Virus record (IMG/VR): IMGVR_UViG_3300010885_010784
Span: 1-64,000 of that record
From: a virus
Direction: 5' to 3' (one strand)
Length of the DNA stretch: 64,000 bases
The notes beneath the pieces were generated by a model. It ran no database searches, was not told the origin of the DNA, and worked only from the letters and a program-made list of their open reading frames with translations. Made by a program: the position numbers and the translations under genes. Each line of letters opens with the position of its first letter. The stretch's first letter is position 1. Shown piece after piece: positions 34,925-43,633 of the stretch.

Positions 34925-35201
34925 TGGCTATTCCCTTAATCTGTTTTAGTATTTGTAGAACATCATCTGGATTTGATTCGCATGATAAGCAGGTCTGGCT
35001 ATCATTATAGGCTGAGATTTGTTTACCGCATGACTTGCATGGTCTAATCTTACCTTGACGCTTTTTTACTTTGTCACGATTATACTTCTCAAGAATCTTC
35101 TCTTTAGTTGCTTCTTCCCTACACAGGGCAGAGCAGTATATCTGATAAGATAACTTAGTATCGAATTGGTTATCGCAGTAACTACAGTGTTTGCTTTTCA
35201 T
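34902..35201 (-). CDS. 99-residue zinc-finger protein
   Basis: MKSKHCSYCDNQFDTKLSYQIYCSALCREEATKEK is a CxxC..C..C knuckle near the N-terminus; RPCKSCGKQ...CLSC is a second. Basic linker. Likely DNA or RNA binding in the recombination block. Confidence 0.7.
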   Translation of the reverse strand: MKSKHCSYCDNQFDTKLSYQIYCSALCREEATKEKILEKYNRDKVKKRQGKIRPCKSCGKQISAYNDSQTCLSCESNPDDVLQILKQIKGIANGKIEFD

Positions 35202-35991
35202 CTAGTGGCTCCAAAGATTTAATTTTAATCTCTCCAGAACCAGCAGAGGCACATGCAGCCTGAATAGGGCATGTCTTGCAAATCTTTGAGTTTGAACGAT
35301 AATTTTTCTCTGGCAGGGTTTTATCTTCCCAAGCCTTTCGAACATTTCTCATCCACTCAAAAGCGTTCTCTACCCACTCGTACATGTACTGATTTAATTC
35401 TACAGGAAAAATCAACAGTTCGTGATTGTTCTTGTTCTCATAAATCAGGATTGCCTTATTCTTGTTTAGAATCTTCATGTAAATAAGCAACTGGACCATG
35501 TGTCCCAGTTTTGGTTTCCCTGCTGCTTTACGATATTCGAAACCTTCGTTAGGCATTGTTTTGATTTCACCGAGAAGTTCTGAGCCTTCCCAGTTAAGAA
35601 TAACGTCACCATATCCAAAGATTGGTGGGCTATCATATGTTACTTTAAATTCAGAATCTACAAGCAGACCAGGGACGCTGCCCATTGCTGTTTGAATTCT
35701 TTCGTGAGCCTTTGTACCAGCGGTCATGTTTGCACCACCATAGGCATCGGCGTTGTCTGTAAAGTTTGCACCCTCAAAGGCTAGATACCAATAGCGAGGA
35801 CACTCTCCGTGAGAGAATGCAATCGTGCTTGGTGCGAATGTCTTCTTGGTCTGAAACTTGTCTACACGATTGATAGTATAACCAGAGTTAATCTTTTCAA
35901 TCAGTGCTTCTTTGTCAATGAATGATGGCTTCGAATTTGGATTCGATTCAATCTTCTTGAGCATTACTTGTTGCAATAAACTTTTTGCCAT
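35182..35991 (-). CDS. Cas4/RecB-like PD-(D/E)xK nuclease
   Basis: 269 residues. GYGDVILNW...ELLGEIKT gives the D...ExK active site. GECPRYW and CKTCPIQAACA supply four Cys for a 4Fe-4S cluster, as in Cas4/AddB. Probably a 5'-3' exonuclease that makes ends for the RecA-like protein. Overlaps the zinc-finger gene by 20 bases. Confidence 0.85.
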   Translation of the reverse strand: MAKSLLQQVMLKKIESNPNSKPSFIDKEALIEKINSGYTINRVDKFQTKKTFAPSTIAFSHGECPRYWYLAFEGANFTDNADAYGGANMTAGTKAHERIQTAMGSVPGLLVDSEFKVTYDSPPIFGYGDVILNWEGSELLGEIKTMPNEGFEYRKAAGKPKLGHMVQLLIYMKILNKNKAILIYENKNNHELLIFPVELNQYMYEWVENAFEWMRNVRKAWEDKTLPEKNYRSNSKICKTCPIQAACASAGSGEIKIKSLEPLDEKQTL

Positions 35992-35998
35992 AACGACA

Positions 35999-36304
35999 CT
36001 AGCGAGTAATATATTTAAGAGCCGAAACTAAGTTGTTGATTGACTCAGCAGCGGTGTAATAAATATTCTTCTTCGCTCTATCTCCTTTATCTACATTGGT
36101 TAGCCATGTGGCTTTGAAGGACATCTTTGCTGCAATTGCTTGCAAACGTACAATCTCCACTTGAGCAACATTTAGCGGAATGTCTGGCTTAAGAATTACC
36201 TTAGCAATAAAAGTAAGAGCAGTAGTCAGTTCCTCGTCATTCATGTAGTCAGCAATCTCTGTGAGACCGTTGACCATATCAATTGTGTTAGTTGTTTGTT
36301 CCAT
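35999..36304 (-). CDS. 101-residue conserved helical protein
   Basis: MEQTTNTIDMVNGLTEIADYMNDEELTTALTFIA... is a common actinophage gene beside Cas4-like nucleases in layout, all-helical. The promoter 26 bases upstream is canonical. Function unknown. Confidence 0.7.
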   Translation of the reverse strand: MEQTTNTIDMVNGLTEIADYMNDEELTTALTFIAKVILKPDIPLNVAQVEIVRLQAIAAKMSFKATWLTNVDKGDRAKKNIYYTAAESINNLVSALKYITR

Positions 36305-36329
36305 TTTGTTTCCTTAATGTTGTAGTTCT

Positions 36330-36359
36330 ATTATACACTATCAGGTGGCAGTTGGTCAA
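36330..36359 (-). promoter_or_regulatory. Sigma-70 promoter (minus strand)
   Basis: TTGACC, 18 bases and TATAAT followed by AGAACTAC. Its -35 lies in the 3' end of the 36331 gene. Confidence 0.8.
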
Positions 36360-36630
36360 GTATCATCTCTAACAGGCTGAACTCAATAACAGCGAGGCGA
36401 GTCTTAATTCCTGAATCGCCCAGTACGACAACAATGATAGGGTCATTGTTATTACGGATAGCGTCAGTAGTAGCCTTAGCCCAAACCTCTTTGTTAAGTG
36501 TAAAGGACTTGCCAACTTCCTTGAAATCGGCTGTGAAGTTCCTCCAAGTAGCATCCCCCTTGTGGGTATTCCTCCCAGAGTTCTTGTGTTGCTTGGCATC
36601 AATACGTTTAGACTCACTACGCTCACTCAT
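36331..36630 (-). CDS. 99-residue nuclease-like conserved protein
   Basis: A basic N-terminus (RNTHKGDATWRNFTADFKEVGKSFTL) and VWAKATTDAIRNNNDPIIVVVLG follow a pattern found in small actinophage proteins that are often annotated as resolvase or DUF. Strand spacing suggests a restriction-endonuclease-like fold, but key residues are not clear. Confidence 0.55.
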   Translation of the reverse strand: MSERSESKRIDAKQHKNSGRNTHKGDATWRNFTADFKEVGKSFTLNKEVWAKATTDAIRNNNDPIIVVVLGDSGIKTRLAVIEFSLLEMILDQLPPDSV

Positions 36631-36793
36631 AATCCTTCCTAGATTTCTTTGTACTCAAGTTTACCACACTGACGTGTTTTTCGGGACACATCCATGTAAT
36701 TTCTTTTGTCTCAGGATATACCCTAACAGTCTTTACCTCTACCTTACAGGTGTGACAAGGAAAACTACCAGGATAAATAGTGTACTTAGCCAT
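36623..36793 (-). CDS. Conserved phage zinc-ribbon (MAKYTIYP..FPCHTC)
   Basis: 56 residues, MAKYTIYPGSFPCHTCKVEVKTVRVYPETKEITWMCPEKH, a well-known phage pattern (FPCHTC...C). One Zn site. Overlaps RecA and the next gene by eight bases each. Confidence 0.75.
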   Translation of the reverse strand: MAKYTIYPGSFPCHTCKVEVKTVRVYPETKEITWMCPEKHVSVVNLSTKKSRKDYE

Positions 36794-37799
36794 TGTTATT
36801 TACCATAGCCTTAATGCTGTCCTGTAGGTCTAGGTCTTCTCGTACTCTTGCTACGAACTTATCTCTACCCTGCAACTTAGTGCCGTCAGGAAGGATGTAC
36901 CAGGCTCCTGTACGCTCTACAATGCCCATCATCTCTGCAGTATCAACCAAGTCTCCAATGCTGTCAATGCCCACCAGAGGACCTCTGAAGTAGAAGTCGT
37001 ATTCACCAGACTGGAAGCCAGGAGAGGTCTTAGAGAACTGGAGTTCCCAGCGAACCTTACGACCAATCTTTTCTTCAATCAGTTTATCGCCAATCGCAAT
37101 CTTACCCTTGATGGCTTGATTGTCTGACTCAGAACTAAATAGTTTAATTACTGTTGATGAATAGAACTTGGTAGCCTGTCCACCTGTTGGCTGTTGGCTA
37201 GTGTACATAGCAGAGATGTTGTTACGGCTCTGACTAATCAGAACAAACAGCGTTGGCTTTACTTTGTTATTAGCATAGTTAAGCATCTTCCATGCGTTAC
37301 TGAAGTCACGAGACTCTGCACCAATCTGCTTAGTGTTTTCTAGTTGCTTGAGTTCGTCAGTATCCTTCTCAAAATAAATAGCAGGTAGTAGAGATGTGAT
37401 TGAGTCAACCACAATAATATCTACACCAGCATTCATTAGATTAGTTCCTACATCCACCATCTCGTTAATTGTACGAGCCTGTGAGACGATTAGGTTGTTC
37501 GTATCTACCCCAAGTTTCTTAGCCCAGTCTTCCGAGTAGGACATCTCAGCATCAATCCAAGCACATAATTTACCCTCTTCTTGTGCTTGAGCAATCATCT
37601 GTAGGCAAAGTGAAGACTTTGCAGACGACTTGCTTCCCCAGATTAATACCTGACGACCCATTGGGAGACCACCCAGCAAAGCACGGTTAAGACCGAAACT
37701 AGGAGTAGCCTGATAGGTTGTTTCAAAACCAGCACCATTAGACAGACGCTTACGAATGCGTGGGTCTAGTTGTGCCATTGCTTCTTCAAATGTGGTCAT
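36786..37799 (-). CDS. recA: RecA/UvsX-like recombinase with an altered P-loop
   Basis: 337 residues. P-loop GSKSSAKSS (55-63) has Ala where RecA has the second Gly (GxxxxGKT). Walker B is DIIVVDSITSLLP. LFVLISQSRNNISA fits the motif that binds the phosphates, and the C-terminus is short. It lacks the classical bacterial RecA N-terminus and resembles phage recombinases. Overlaps the glutaredoxin gene by four bases. Confidence 0.88.
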   Translation of the reverse strand: MTTFEEAMAQLDPRIRKRLSNGAGFETTYQATPSFGLNRALLGGLPMGRQVLIWGSKSSAKSSLCLQMIAQAQEEGKLCAWIDAEMSYSEDWAKKLGVDTNNLIVSQARTINEMVDVGTNLMNAGVDIIVVDSITSLLPAIYFEKDTDELKQLENTKQIGAESRDFSNAWKMLNYANNKVKPTLFVLISQSRNNISAMYTSQQPTGGQATKFYSSTVIKLFSSESDNQAIKGKIAIGDKLIEEKIGRKVRWELQFSKTSPGFQSGEYDFYFRGPLVGIDSIGDLVDTAEMMGIVERTGAWYILPDGTKLQGRDKFVARVREDLDLQDSIKAMVNNNG

Positions 37800-38023
37800 T
37801 TGATTGCTCCTAACTTGTCTGGCTTAAATCCAGACCAGGTTTCTGTGTCTGTTACTACGATTGGTGCAGCCTTGAATCCCTGATTAACAAACTCAACCAA
37901 CTTCTCATAGTTGTCGTCTGACTGTAGATTTTCTACGGTGTACTCAATGCCTTCTTTATCCAAAAACTTTTTGGTCTGCTCACATTGAACGCAGTTTGGA
38001 TTTGTATATACAATTACTGACAT
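37796..38023 (-). CDS. nrdH: NrdH-type glutaredoxin
   Basis: 75 residues, CVQC active site (residues 11-14), and the end ETWSGFKPDKL is diagnostic of NrdH. It reduces ribonucleotide reductase. Overlaps RecA and the MazG-like gene (TAATG). Confidence 0.9.
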   Translation of the reverse strand: MSVIVYTNPNCVQCEQTKKFLDKEGIEYTVENLQSDDNYEKLVEFVNQGFKAAPIVVTDTETWSGFKPDKLGAIK

Positions 38024-38358
38024 TAGAAACGTACTCCGTGCTTCTCTGGACGAGTCTTGTTGAATCCAGTCTTGTTTTCAAATGCGTAGTCCAGGGAGAC
38101 AGTTGTGTAACCGTGCTCTACCAAACCAGCATAAAGGTCAAGTGTGCGAATAAGAATGTCTGAGAACTCTGCAGCAATCTCGTCTTCGCCCTTGTCTTTG
38201 CGGATTGCTTCCATAACCTCAGTAACTTCTGACACAATCATCATTAGTTGTTTAGTTACGAATATGTCTACCTGTTCTTCGGTAGCCTCGTCAATCACTT
38301 TCCAGAAACCTTTTTTGACTGCGGTTTCATGCAGTTGCATTGCTAGTTCATCAAACAT
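38023..38358 (-). CDS. MazG-like nucleotide pyrophosphohydrolase
   Basis: 111 residues. MFDELAMQLHETAVKKGFWK...LMMIVSEVTEVMEAIRKDKGEDEIAAEFSDILIRTLDLYA carries the Ex2-3E and ExxD metal motif of all-alpha NTP-PPases. It would clear non-canonical or ppGpp-type nucleotides. The start (38358) overlaps the dnaE stop by eight bases. Confidence 0.85.
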   Translation of the reverse strand: MFDELAMQLHETAVKKGFWKVIDEATEEQVDIFVTKQLMMIVSEVTEVMEAIRKDKGEDEIAAEFSDILIRTLDLYAGLVEHGYTTVSLDYAFENKTGFNKTRPEKHGVRF

Positions 38359-41300
38359 TAAATACGTCCTCCATAATAGTTGTTCCATCTTTAGTTTTAC
38401 CCAAAGAGAATTTGTATACGTTACCTTCGTCAATCTTCATGTAAGCCTTTGGATAGGCAGTAGGGAACACGGTAACGCTGTGCAGTTCCCTTGAAGAATC
38501 TGCCAAGACCAAAGAAGCCATCTTCTTGCCAGCCTTAGTAACTCTTGACTTGAATGACACAACATATAGTTCATCATCCTTGTAGGGTAGTTGACGGAAG
38601 TTAAGAATCTTAATCAGTCCGCTAGTGTTACCCTTGATTTCGTCAACAGGGATTGCTGTGACGATACGATTGTCGCTTGCTAGAATGATGTAGGTGCGAC
38701 CTGCTTCGACAGTTGATTGCTCTTCGTCAAAGATACCAGTGCTACCAGTCTTATCCAAAATCTCTACACGACTCCAACCTTTGCCACGCTTGATACCCTT
38801 GACCATTCCCATAAGAACGTAAGCACCCTTTTCCTCGTACTCTTCAACATCATTGATGAATGCGTGGTAGTGCGATGGCACAGACATATTGAACTCTGGC
38901 AAGTTTAGATACTCGTATAGGTTCTCTTTGACTTCTTCATCATTGCGTGGATTATCTTCGAAGGTTGCAGCACCAATAACTTTTAGTGCTTGCAAGGCAC
39001 GAGAGTTTACTCCGTTGCCCTTGCCAAACGTGAACTCCTCAAGTTCTTTGTAAGACTTGAATGGACGAGCAGACATATACTTCTCTGCAATATTATCGCT
39101 AATAAACTTAATAGACGATAGACCAAAGCGAATACCCTTGCCCTCAATCTTGAAGTCAATGTCTGAATCGTTGATGTGTGGCAACTTGACCTGAATACCC
39201 ATACGCTTTGCTTCAATCAGGTACTCTGTGCGAGCATCCTTGTCGCTCTCGTTCTTTAGCAGAGCGAACATGAATTCGATTGGGTAGTAGTACTTCAACC
39301 AAGCAGTCCAGTAAGAAACAGTTGAGTAGGCTACAGCGTGAGACTTGTTGAACGAGTATCCAGCGTGAGCCTCAAAGTCTGTCCACAAATCTTTAGCAAG
39401 GTTAGGTGACATAAAGCGAGAAGCACCATTAACGAATTGTTCTTGGAACTGGTCGAACTCTTTAGCATCTTTCTTCTTACCAATAATCTTACGAACCTTA
39501 TCGGCTTCTGCCATTGTCATACCGCCAAGTTCTGTACAGGCTTGCATAACCTGTTCCTGATACAGAATACATCCGTAGGTGTCAAGTGTGAATGGCTTCA
39601 TCAACTGGTGGTGATAAGAGATGTTCTGCTTACCGTGCTTACGAGCGATGTAGTCCTTACCAATGGTGTTCATAGCACCTGGACGAACCAGAGCGTTAGA
39701 AGCAGCAAGTTCGTTAAAGTTCTTGACACCCATCTTGACTAGCAGGTTGGTGTATGGTGTGGCTTCACATTGGAACACGCCCTTAGTGTAGCCGTCAGAC
39801 AGCATACGATAGACGTTAGCATCTTCCATGTTTAATGAGTGCAGGTCAATGTCTGTACCAGAACGTTCCTTGATAATCTTGATAGTGTCCTGAACAACAG
39901 ATAGGGTCTTTAGACCCAGAGCATCAATCTTGATTAGACCAATACGCTCTGCCTCTTCCATGTCTACTGCTACTACTGGAATGCGTTCCTTGCTACCTGG
40001 AGCAGTGCGAGTCTCTAGCGGAGCGAACTTGAAGATAGGCTCCTTGGAAGTTACAACACCAGCAGCGTGAATACCAGTACCACGAATACGACCACGAAGT
40101 TGCTCACCGTAGTACTCAATCTCTGGATACTTCTCACGGAACTCCGCAGTTGATTTAGAGTTTAGATAGTCGTCCCAGTCGTCAACAAGTTTAAGAACCT
40201 TGTTTACATCGGCTAGTGGAATATTTAGTACACGAGCAATGTCACGAACGACACCCTTACCCTTGAACTCAAGGAACGTAGCAATCGAAGCAACGTGGCG
40301 ATACTGTCTAACTAGATAGTCTTTAACATCTTCTCTGCGTGAGTCCTGGATATCTGTATCGATATCTGGGAAGTCATTACGTTCTGGGTTGATGAATCGG
40401 AAAAACAGAAGACCGTGTTGAATTGGGTCAATGTCTGTGATGCCTAGCGTGTAGCAGAGCAGCGAGCCAGCAGATGAACCACGTCCTGGACCAACCATTA
40501 CGTCTTCTTTCTTAGCCCAGTTAATCATGTTACGCACAACTAGGAAGTAGGGACCGAACTTCTTGTCTTTGATGATAGTAAGTTCTTCATCTAGACGGTC
40601 TAGGTATTCCTGCTTGTCAGCAAGACCACGTTCGACAAGACCAGCCATAGCCAGTTCTTTTAGTTCTGTATCTGGGTCTTGATACTGCACAGGCAGTAGG
40701 TCAAGGTGGTCTGGCAAGTCGTAGTCTTCAATCTGTTCAGCAATGTCGATGCTGTTCTGGTACATATCCTCACGGTCAATGCCCTGCTTGAGCATGGCGT
40801 TACGCATTTCTTCATCGGACAGTAGGTGAATCTCAAAGTCCTTAAAAGACATCTGACGGTCTGCACCATAAAGATAGTCTAATTTATCTAGCAAGTTGTC
40901 GTACTCTTGAGTGCCAGCAAAGTTTGCATCGCCAACAACCTTGTTAGAGTATGAGTTTAGGATTAGTTTAAGTTCCTGAATCTCACGCTGTGAAGAGTCT
41001 GCGTGGTGGCAGTCTGGAGTGATAACAGGCTTAACACCAAACTCGTCAGCAAGTTCAAGTAGTAACTTGTTTACTTCTGCTGGGTTGTGTGGCATTACTT
41101 CAATGTAGTAGTCGTCACCAAATGTCTTCTTAGCCCACTGAATATGCTCCTTGGCTACTGCTAGATTATCTGCTTCGATAGCCTTACAGAGATATCCTGA
41201 CAAACATCCTGAAGTAATTACTAGACCATCTTTGTACTTCTCAAGAATGTCCCAGTCCATGCGTGGCTTCTTGTAGAAACCTTCAGTCCAGGCAAGTTCA

Positions 41301-41629
41301 TTCAACTTGTTAAGGTTCTCAAGACCCTGTGCATTCTTAGCAAGAATGATAAGGTGATTGTAGTTTAGATTAAGTAAGTCTTCCTTATCCTTTTCTTCGT
41401 GGTCAAAGCGGTCTTTACAGATGTAACCTTCAACTCCAAGGATTGGTTTAATACCTGCTGCTTTGGCAGCACGATACATCTCACGGTGTCCTGATAGTGA
41501 ACCGTGGTCTGTGATTGAAATAGAAGTCATACCCACAGATACAGCACGGTCAACGTACTCCTGTGGTGTGGCAATGCCATCAAATAGACTGTAGTGTGTG
41601 TGAACGTGTAGTGGAGCGTAACTGCTCAT
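38351..41629 (-). CDS. dnaE: DNA polymerase III alpha subunit (DnaE-type)
   Basis: 1092 residues. N-terminal PHP domain (HVHTHYSLFDG, residues 8-18), palm PDIDTDIQDSRR (catalytic Asp) near 400, fingers, helix-hairpin-helix region and a C-terminal OB-fold with a beta-clamp-type end. It is a complete C-family polymerase. Main promoter TTGACA-17-TATACT (41662-41690). Confidence 0.96.
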   Translation of the reverse strand: MSSYAPLHVHTHYSLFDGIATPQEYVDRAVSVGMTSISITDHGSLSGHREMYRAAKAAGIKPILGVEGYICKDRFDHEEKDKEDLLNLNYNHLIILAKNAQGLENLNKLNELAWTEGFYKKPRMDWDILEKYKDGLVITSGCLSGYLCKAIEADNLAVAKEHIQWAKKTFGDDYYIEVMPHNPAEVNKLLLELADEFGVKPVITPDCHHADSSQREIQELKLILNSYSNKVVGDANFAGTQEYDNLLDKLDYLYGADRQMSFKDFEIHLLSDEEMRNAMLKQGIDREDMYQNSIDIAEQIEDYDLPDHLDLLPVQYQDPDTELKELAMAGLVERGLADKQEYLDRLDEELTIIKDKKFGPYFLVVRNMINWAKKEDVMVGPGRGSSAGSLLCYTLGITDIDPIQHGLLFFRFINPERNDFPDIDTDIQDSRREDVKDYLVRQYRHVASIATFLEFKGKGVVRDIARVLNIPLADVNKVLKLVDDWDDYLNSKSTAEFREKYPEIEYYGEQLRGRIRGTGIHAAGVVTSKEPIFKFAPLETRTAPGSKERIPVVAVDMEEAERIGLIKIDALGLKTLSVVQDTIKIIKERSGTDIDLHSLNMEDANVYRMLSDGYTKGVFQCEATPYTNLLVKMGVKNFNELAASNALVRPGAMNTIGKDYIARKHGKQNISYHHQLMKPFTLDTYGCILYQEQVMQACTELGGMTMAEADKVRKIIGKKKDAKEFDQFQEQFVNGASRFMSPNLAKDLWTDFEAHAGYSFNKSHAVAYSTVSYWTAWLKYYYPIEFMFALLKNESDKDARTEYLIEAKRMGIQVKLPHINDSDIDFKIEGKGIRFGLSSIKFISDNIAEKYMSARPFKSYKELEEFTFGKGNGVNSRALQALKVIGAATFEDNPRNDEEVKENLYEYLNLPEFNMSVPSHYHAFINDVEEYEEKGAYVLMGMVKGIKRGKGWSRVEILDKTGSTGIFDEEQSTVEAGRTYIILASDNRIVTAIPVDEIKGNTSGLIKILNFRQLPYKDDELYVVSFKSRVTKAGKKMASLVLADSSRELHSVTVFPTAYPKAYMKIDEGNVYKFSLGKTKDGTTIMEDVFNV

Positions 41630-41661
41630 TATTTACCTTTGTTAGTAGTTATTGTGTTATA

Positions 41662-41690
41662 AGTATAATGCATCTGGGTGTTCTTGTCAA
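41662..41690 (-). promoter_or_regulatory. Sigma-70 promoter of dnaE (minus strand)
   Basis: TTGACA, 17 bases and TATACT, 33 bases before the dnaE ATG. Confidence 0.9.
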
Positions 41691-41699
41691 GTGACGAAA

Positions 41700-41732
41700 G
41701 TGGGGGCAAGGATTTTACTCACCTACCCCCAC
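41700..41732 (-). terminator. Terminator after the SSB gene (minus strand)
   Basis: GTGGGGG pairs with CCCCCAC around a 19-base loop, followed by TTTCG; a moderate terminator. Confidence 0.65.
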
Positions 41733-41744
41733 AGTCAATGGATA

Positions 41745-42398
41745 CTACCAGTCAGTGTTGCTGGAAGTTACTGAAGTGTTTTCAAATCCGAAGTAGAAGT
41801 TTTCTTGGTCTTCGTACTTAACTTCACGGACAACCTTCTCAAGGTCGAATGTTTCCAGTTCGCCCCACTTGTGTGGTTCTGAGTCTGGCTTGGTTGGAAG
41901 CAAGGTGTAGTTGGTTTCAGTTCCCTGACCATTACGCTTAATCTTCCACTCAAGGTTTGAGATTGAGCCAGTTTCGATTGCGTATTCACGCAAGTTGCCG
42001 AATGCTGACTGCTTTGAGATACCCTGTGACCATACAGCCACATATGGTGTCTCGGTTCCATCGTCGATGATTACGTTACCGTACCAACGAAGACGTGAAC
42101 GCCAACCACCCTTTGGCTCCTTACGAGCCATCTCACAACCGTAGCAACGACCTTCTGAATCGATGGTACATGCTGCCTTACGCTTGTAGTCCTTTGGGTT
42201 GGTGTGTTCTGCGATAACCACGGAAAGTCCACGGTCCTCGCTGAAGTTTGCTGAGTCGCTGTCTAGTTCTTCAACGAAGCGAATCTTTGCAGACTGTCCG
42301 TCAGCCAACTTGACCCAACGAACTTTCTGACCTGTGTTTTCATATTTTGGCTTATCCATTAGTGCACCGATATCTTTTAGCCCTTTAATTACGCTCAT
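41745..42398 (-). CDS. ssb: Single-stranded DNA-binding protein (gp32-like)
   Basis: 217 residues with a zinc-like CTIDSEGRCYGCEMA at mid-length, RWVKLADGQSAKIRFVEEL strands of an OB fold, and a polar Ser/Asp-rich C-terminus. Size and Cys motif fit the phage gp32-type SSB. Coats ssDNA in the fork. Promoter 42434-42463. Confidence 0.8.
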   Translation of the reverse strand: MSVIKGLKDIGALMDKPKYENTGQKVRWVKLADGQSAKIRFVEELDSDSANFSEDRGLSVVIAEHTNPKDYKRKAACTIDSEGRCYGCEMARKEPKGGWRSRLRWYGNVIIDDGTETPYVAVWSQGISKQSAFGNLREYAIETGSISNLEWKIKRNGQGTETNYTLLPTKPDSEPHKWGELETFDLEKVVREVKYEDQENFYFGFENTSVTSSNTDW

Positions 42399-42431
42399 AG
42401 TTTTTTCTCCTTATGTTTGTTTAGCGGATTA

Positions 42432-43376
42432 CTAGTTTAGCATACTGGATATGGTTTTGTCAAACGATTCGTCAATATTTTTTATTGCATCGTCAGACAT
42501 GTCGCCAATGTCCTTGTATTGCTTATCTATTTTAATTACAGTAACACGAGAGCCTAGTCGCTCTATGATTTTGTCTTTCATGTTACCGCCAGCCTCATCA
42601 TTATCAGCAATAACAATAACGTTATTGAAGTACTTCTGAAGCAAGTCTGTTTGTATTCTGGACACGTTTGCACCCAAGGTTGCTACCGCAGGGAAGCCAC
42701 ACTGGTCTAAACGGATAGCATCAAATGATGATTCAACTACATAGACTTTACCAGCAGTCTTTACTCTGTGTAGATTGAATAGGACTTTGCTCTTTGGCAG
42801 TCCTGGAGTATTTTTAAAGTCTTTACCTTCGACAGACCGTCCCACAAACCCCACAGAAACGCCGTCAGGCGAGTGTACAGGGATTGTAACCATGTCTTGC
42901 TTCTCTGAGTACCCCAAATTAAATTTGTTGACTGAAGCCTCGTTTATGAGCCTTCCTGAGTAGTATCTCATGGCTCTTGGTGATTCTAGTGCCTGAGCAT
43001 TTAGTCGCTTGATTAGCAATTCGTCGTATGGAATATAGTCTGGCTTGTTTACTAATGACTGATTAATTTGATAAGATAGGTCAGTCTCTGTTTCCTTGGA
43101 CTTGATGTAGCGTACCGCTTCGAAGTAGGTACGACCAGATGTTTTCATAATTAGTGATGGAAGGTCTGAAACGTGCTGGCATGAGAAGCAGAAGAAGAAG
43201 CCACTACGCTTATCTACTTCACCAGCAGGTGAACGATAGTTGTTGTGGAATGGGCAGAAGATGATGTAGTCAGAATCTACTTCTGATTCGATGTTGATTC
43301 CAGACCCATTGATAACTCTTTTAATTTGCTCTTGTGAGTAGGAACTAGTAGCGTTCCGTCTATTCCCATTATGCAT
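42432..43376 (-). CDS. DNA primase (DnaG-like, zinc plus Toprim)
   Basis: 314 residues. CPFHNN and CFSCQ make the zinc-binding domain. VYVVESSFDAIRL and VIVIADNDEAGGN are the Toprim E and DxD motifs. It makes RNA primers. The start is 100 bases inside the upstream gene; no alternative ATG gives the zinc domain. Confidence 0.9.
   Translation of the reverse strand: MHNGNRRNATSSYSQEQIKRVINGSGINIESEVDSDYIIFCPFHNNYRSPAGEVDKRSGFFFCFSCQHVSDLPSLIMKTSGRTYFEAVRYIKSKETETDLSYQINQSLVNKPDYIPYDELLIKRLNAQALESPRAMRYYSGRLINEASVNKFNLGYSEKQDMVTIPVHSPDGVSVGFVGRSVEGKDFKNTPGLPKSKVLFNLHRVKTAGKVYVVESSFDAIRLDQCGFPAVATLGANVSRIQTDLLQKYFNNVIVIADNDEAGGNMKDKIIERLGSRVTVIKIDKQYKDIGDMSDDAIKNIDESFDKTISSMLN
42434..42463 (-). 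promoter_or_regulatory. Promoter of the SSB gene inside the primase end
   Basis: TTGACA, 18 bases and TAAACT on the minus strand. Confidence 0.65.
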
Positions 43377-43621
43377 TCTGATTTTCTCTTTCCTAAATAT
43401 GTTGCGTATAGCGTTAGTGTAAATTCAAAGTATTCTTTTGTACTGTTATATTGTATCGTAAACTGTGGGTCTATGTCAAGTCTTGGCACATACCCCAACT
43501 CACGCATTTGTAGTGTTTGTAGTCTTTCTATCTCAAGCCTAATTCTACCGATGGCAGCATCATCTTTAATGATGCCTTCAGCAGTAAAAGTTTTAATAGA
43601 CTTGTGATGTAAATGTTCCAC
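43277..43621 (-). CDS. 114-residue protein upstream of primase, leaderless GTG
   Basis: GTG at 43621 lies five bases after TATAAT, fitting a leaderless start. The protein has LGYVPRLDIDPQFTIQYNSTKEYF and many basic residues; family common in actinophages before primase. Overlaps the primase by 100 bases in another frame. Function unknown. Confidence 0.65.
   Translation of the reverse strand: MEHLHHKSIKTFTAEGIIKDDAAIGRIRLEIERLQTLQMRELGYVPRLDIDPQFTIQYNSTKEYFEFTLTLYATYLGKRKSECIMGIDGTLLVPTHKSKLKELSMGLESTSNQK
43450..43479 (-). promoter_or_regulatory. Internal promoter for primase
   Basis: TTGACA, 18 bases and TACAAT on the minus strand inside the 43277 gene, 74 bases before the primase ATG. Confidence 0.65.
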
Positions 43622-43626
43622 ATACT

Positions 43627-43632
43627 ATTATA
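43627..43632 (-). promoter_or_regulatory. -10 box before the leaderless GTG gene
   Basis: TATAAT on the minus strand, five bases before GTG 43621. Confidence 0.6.
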
Positions 43633-43633
43633 A

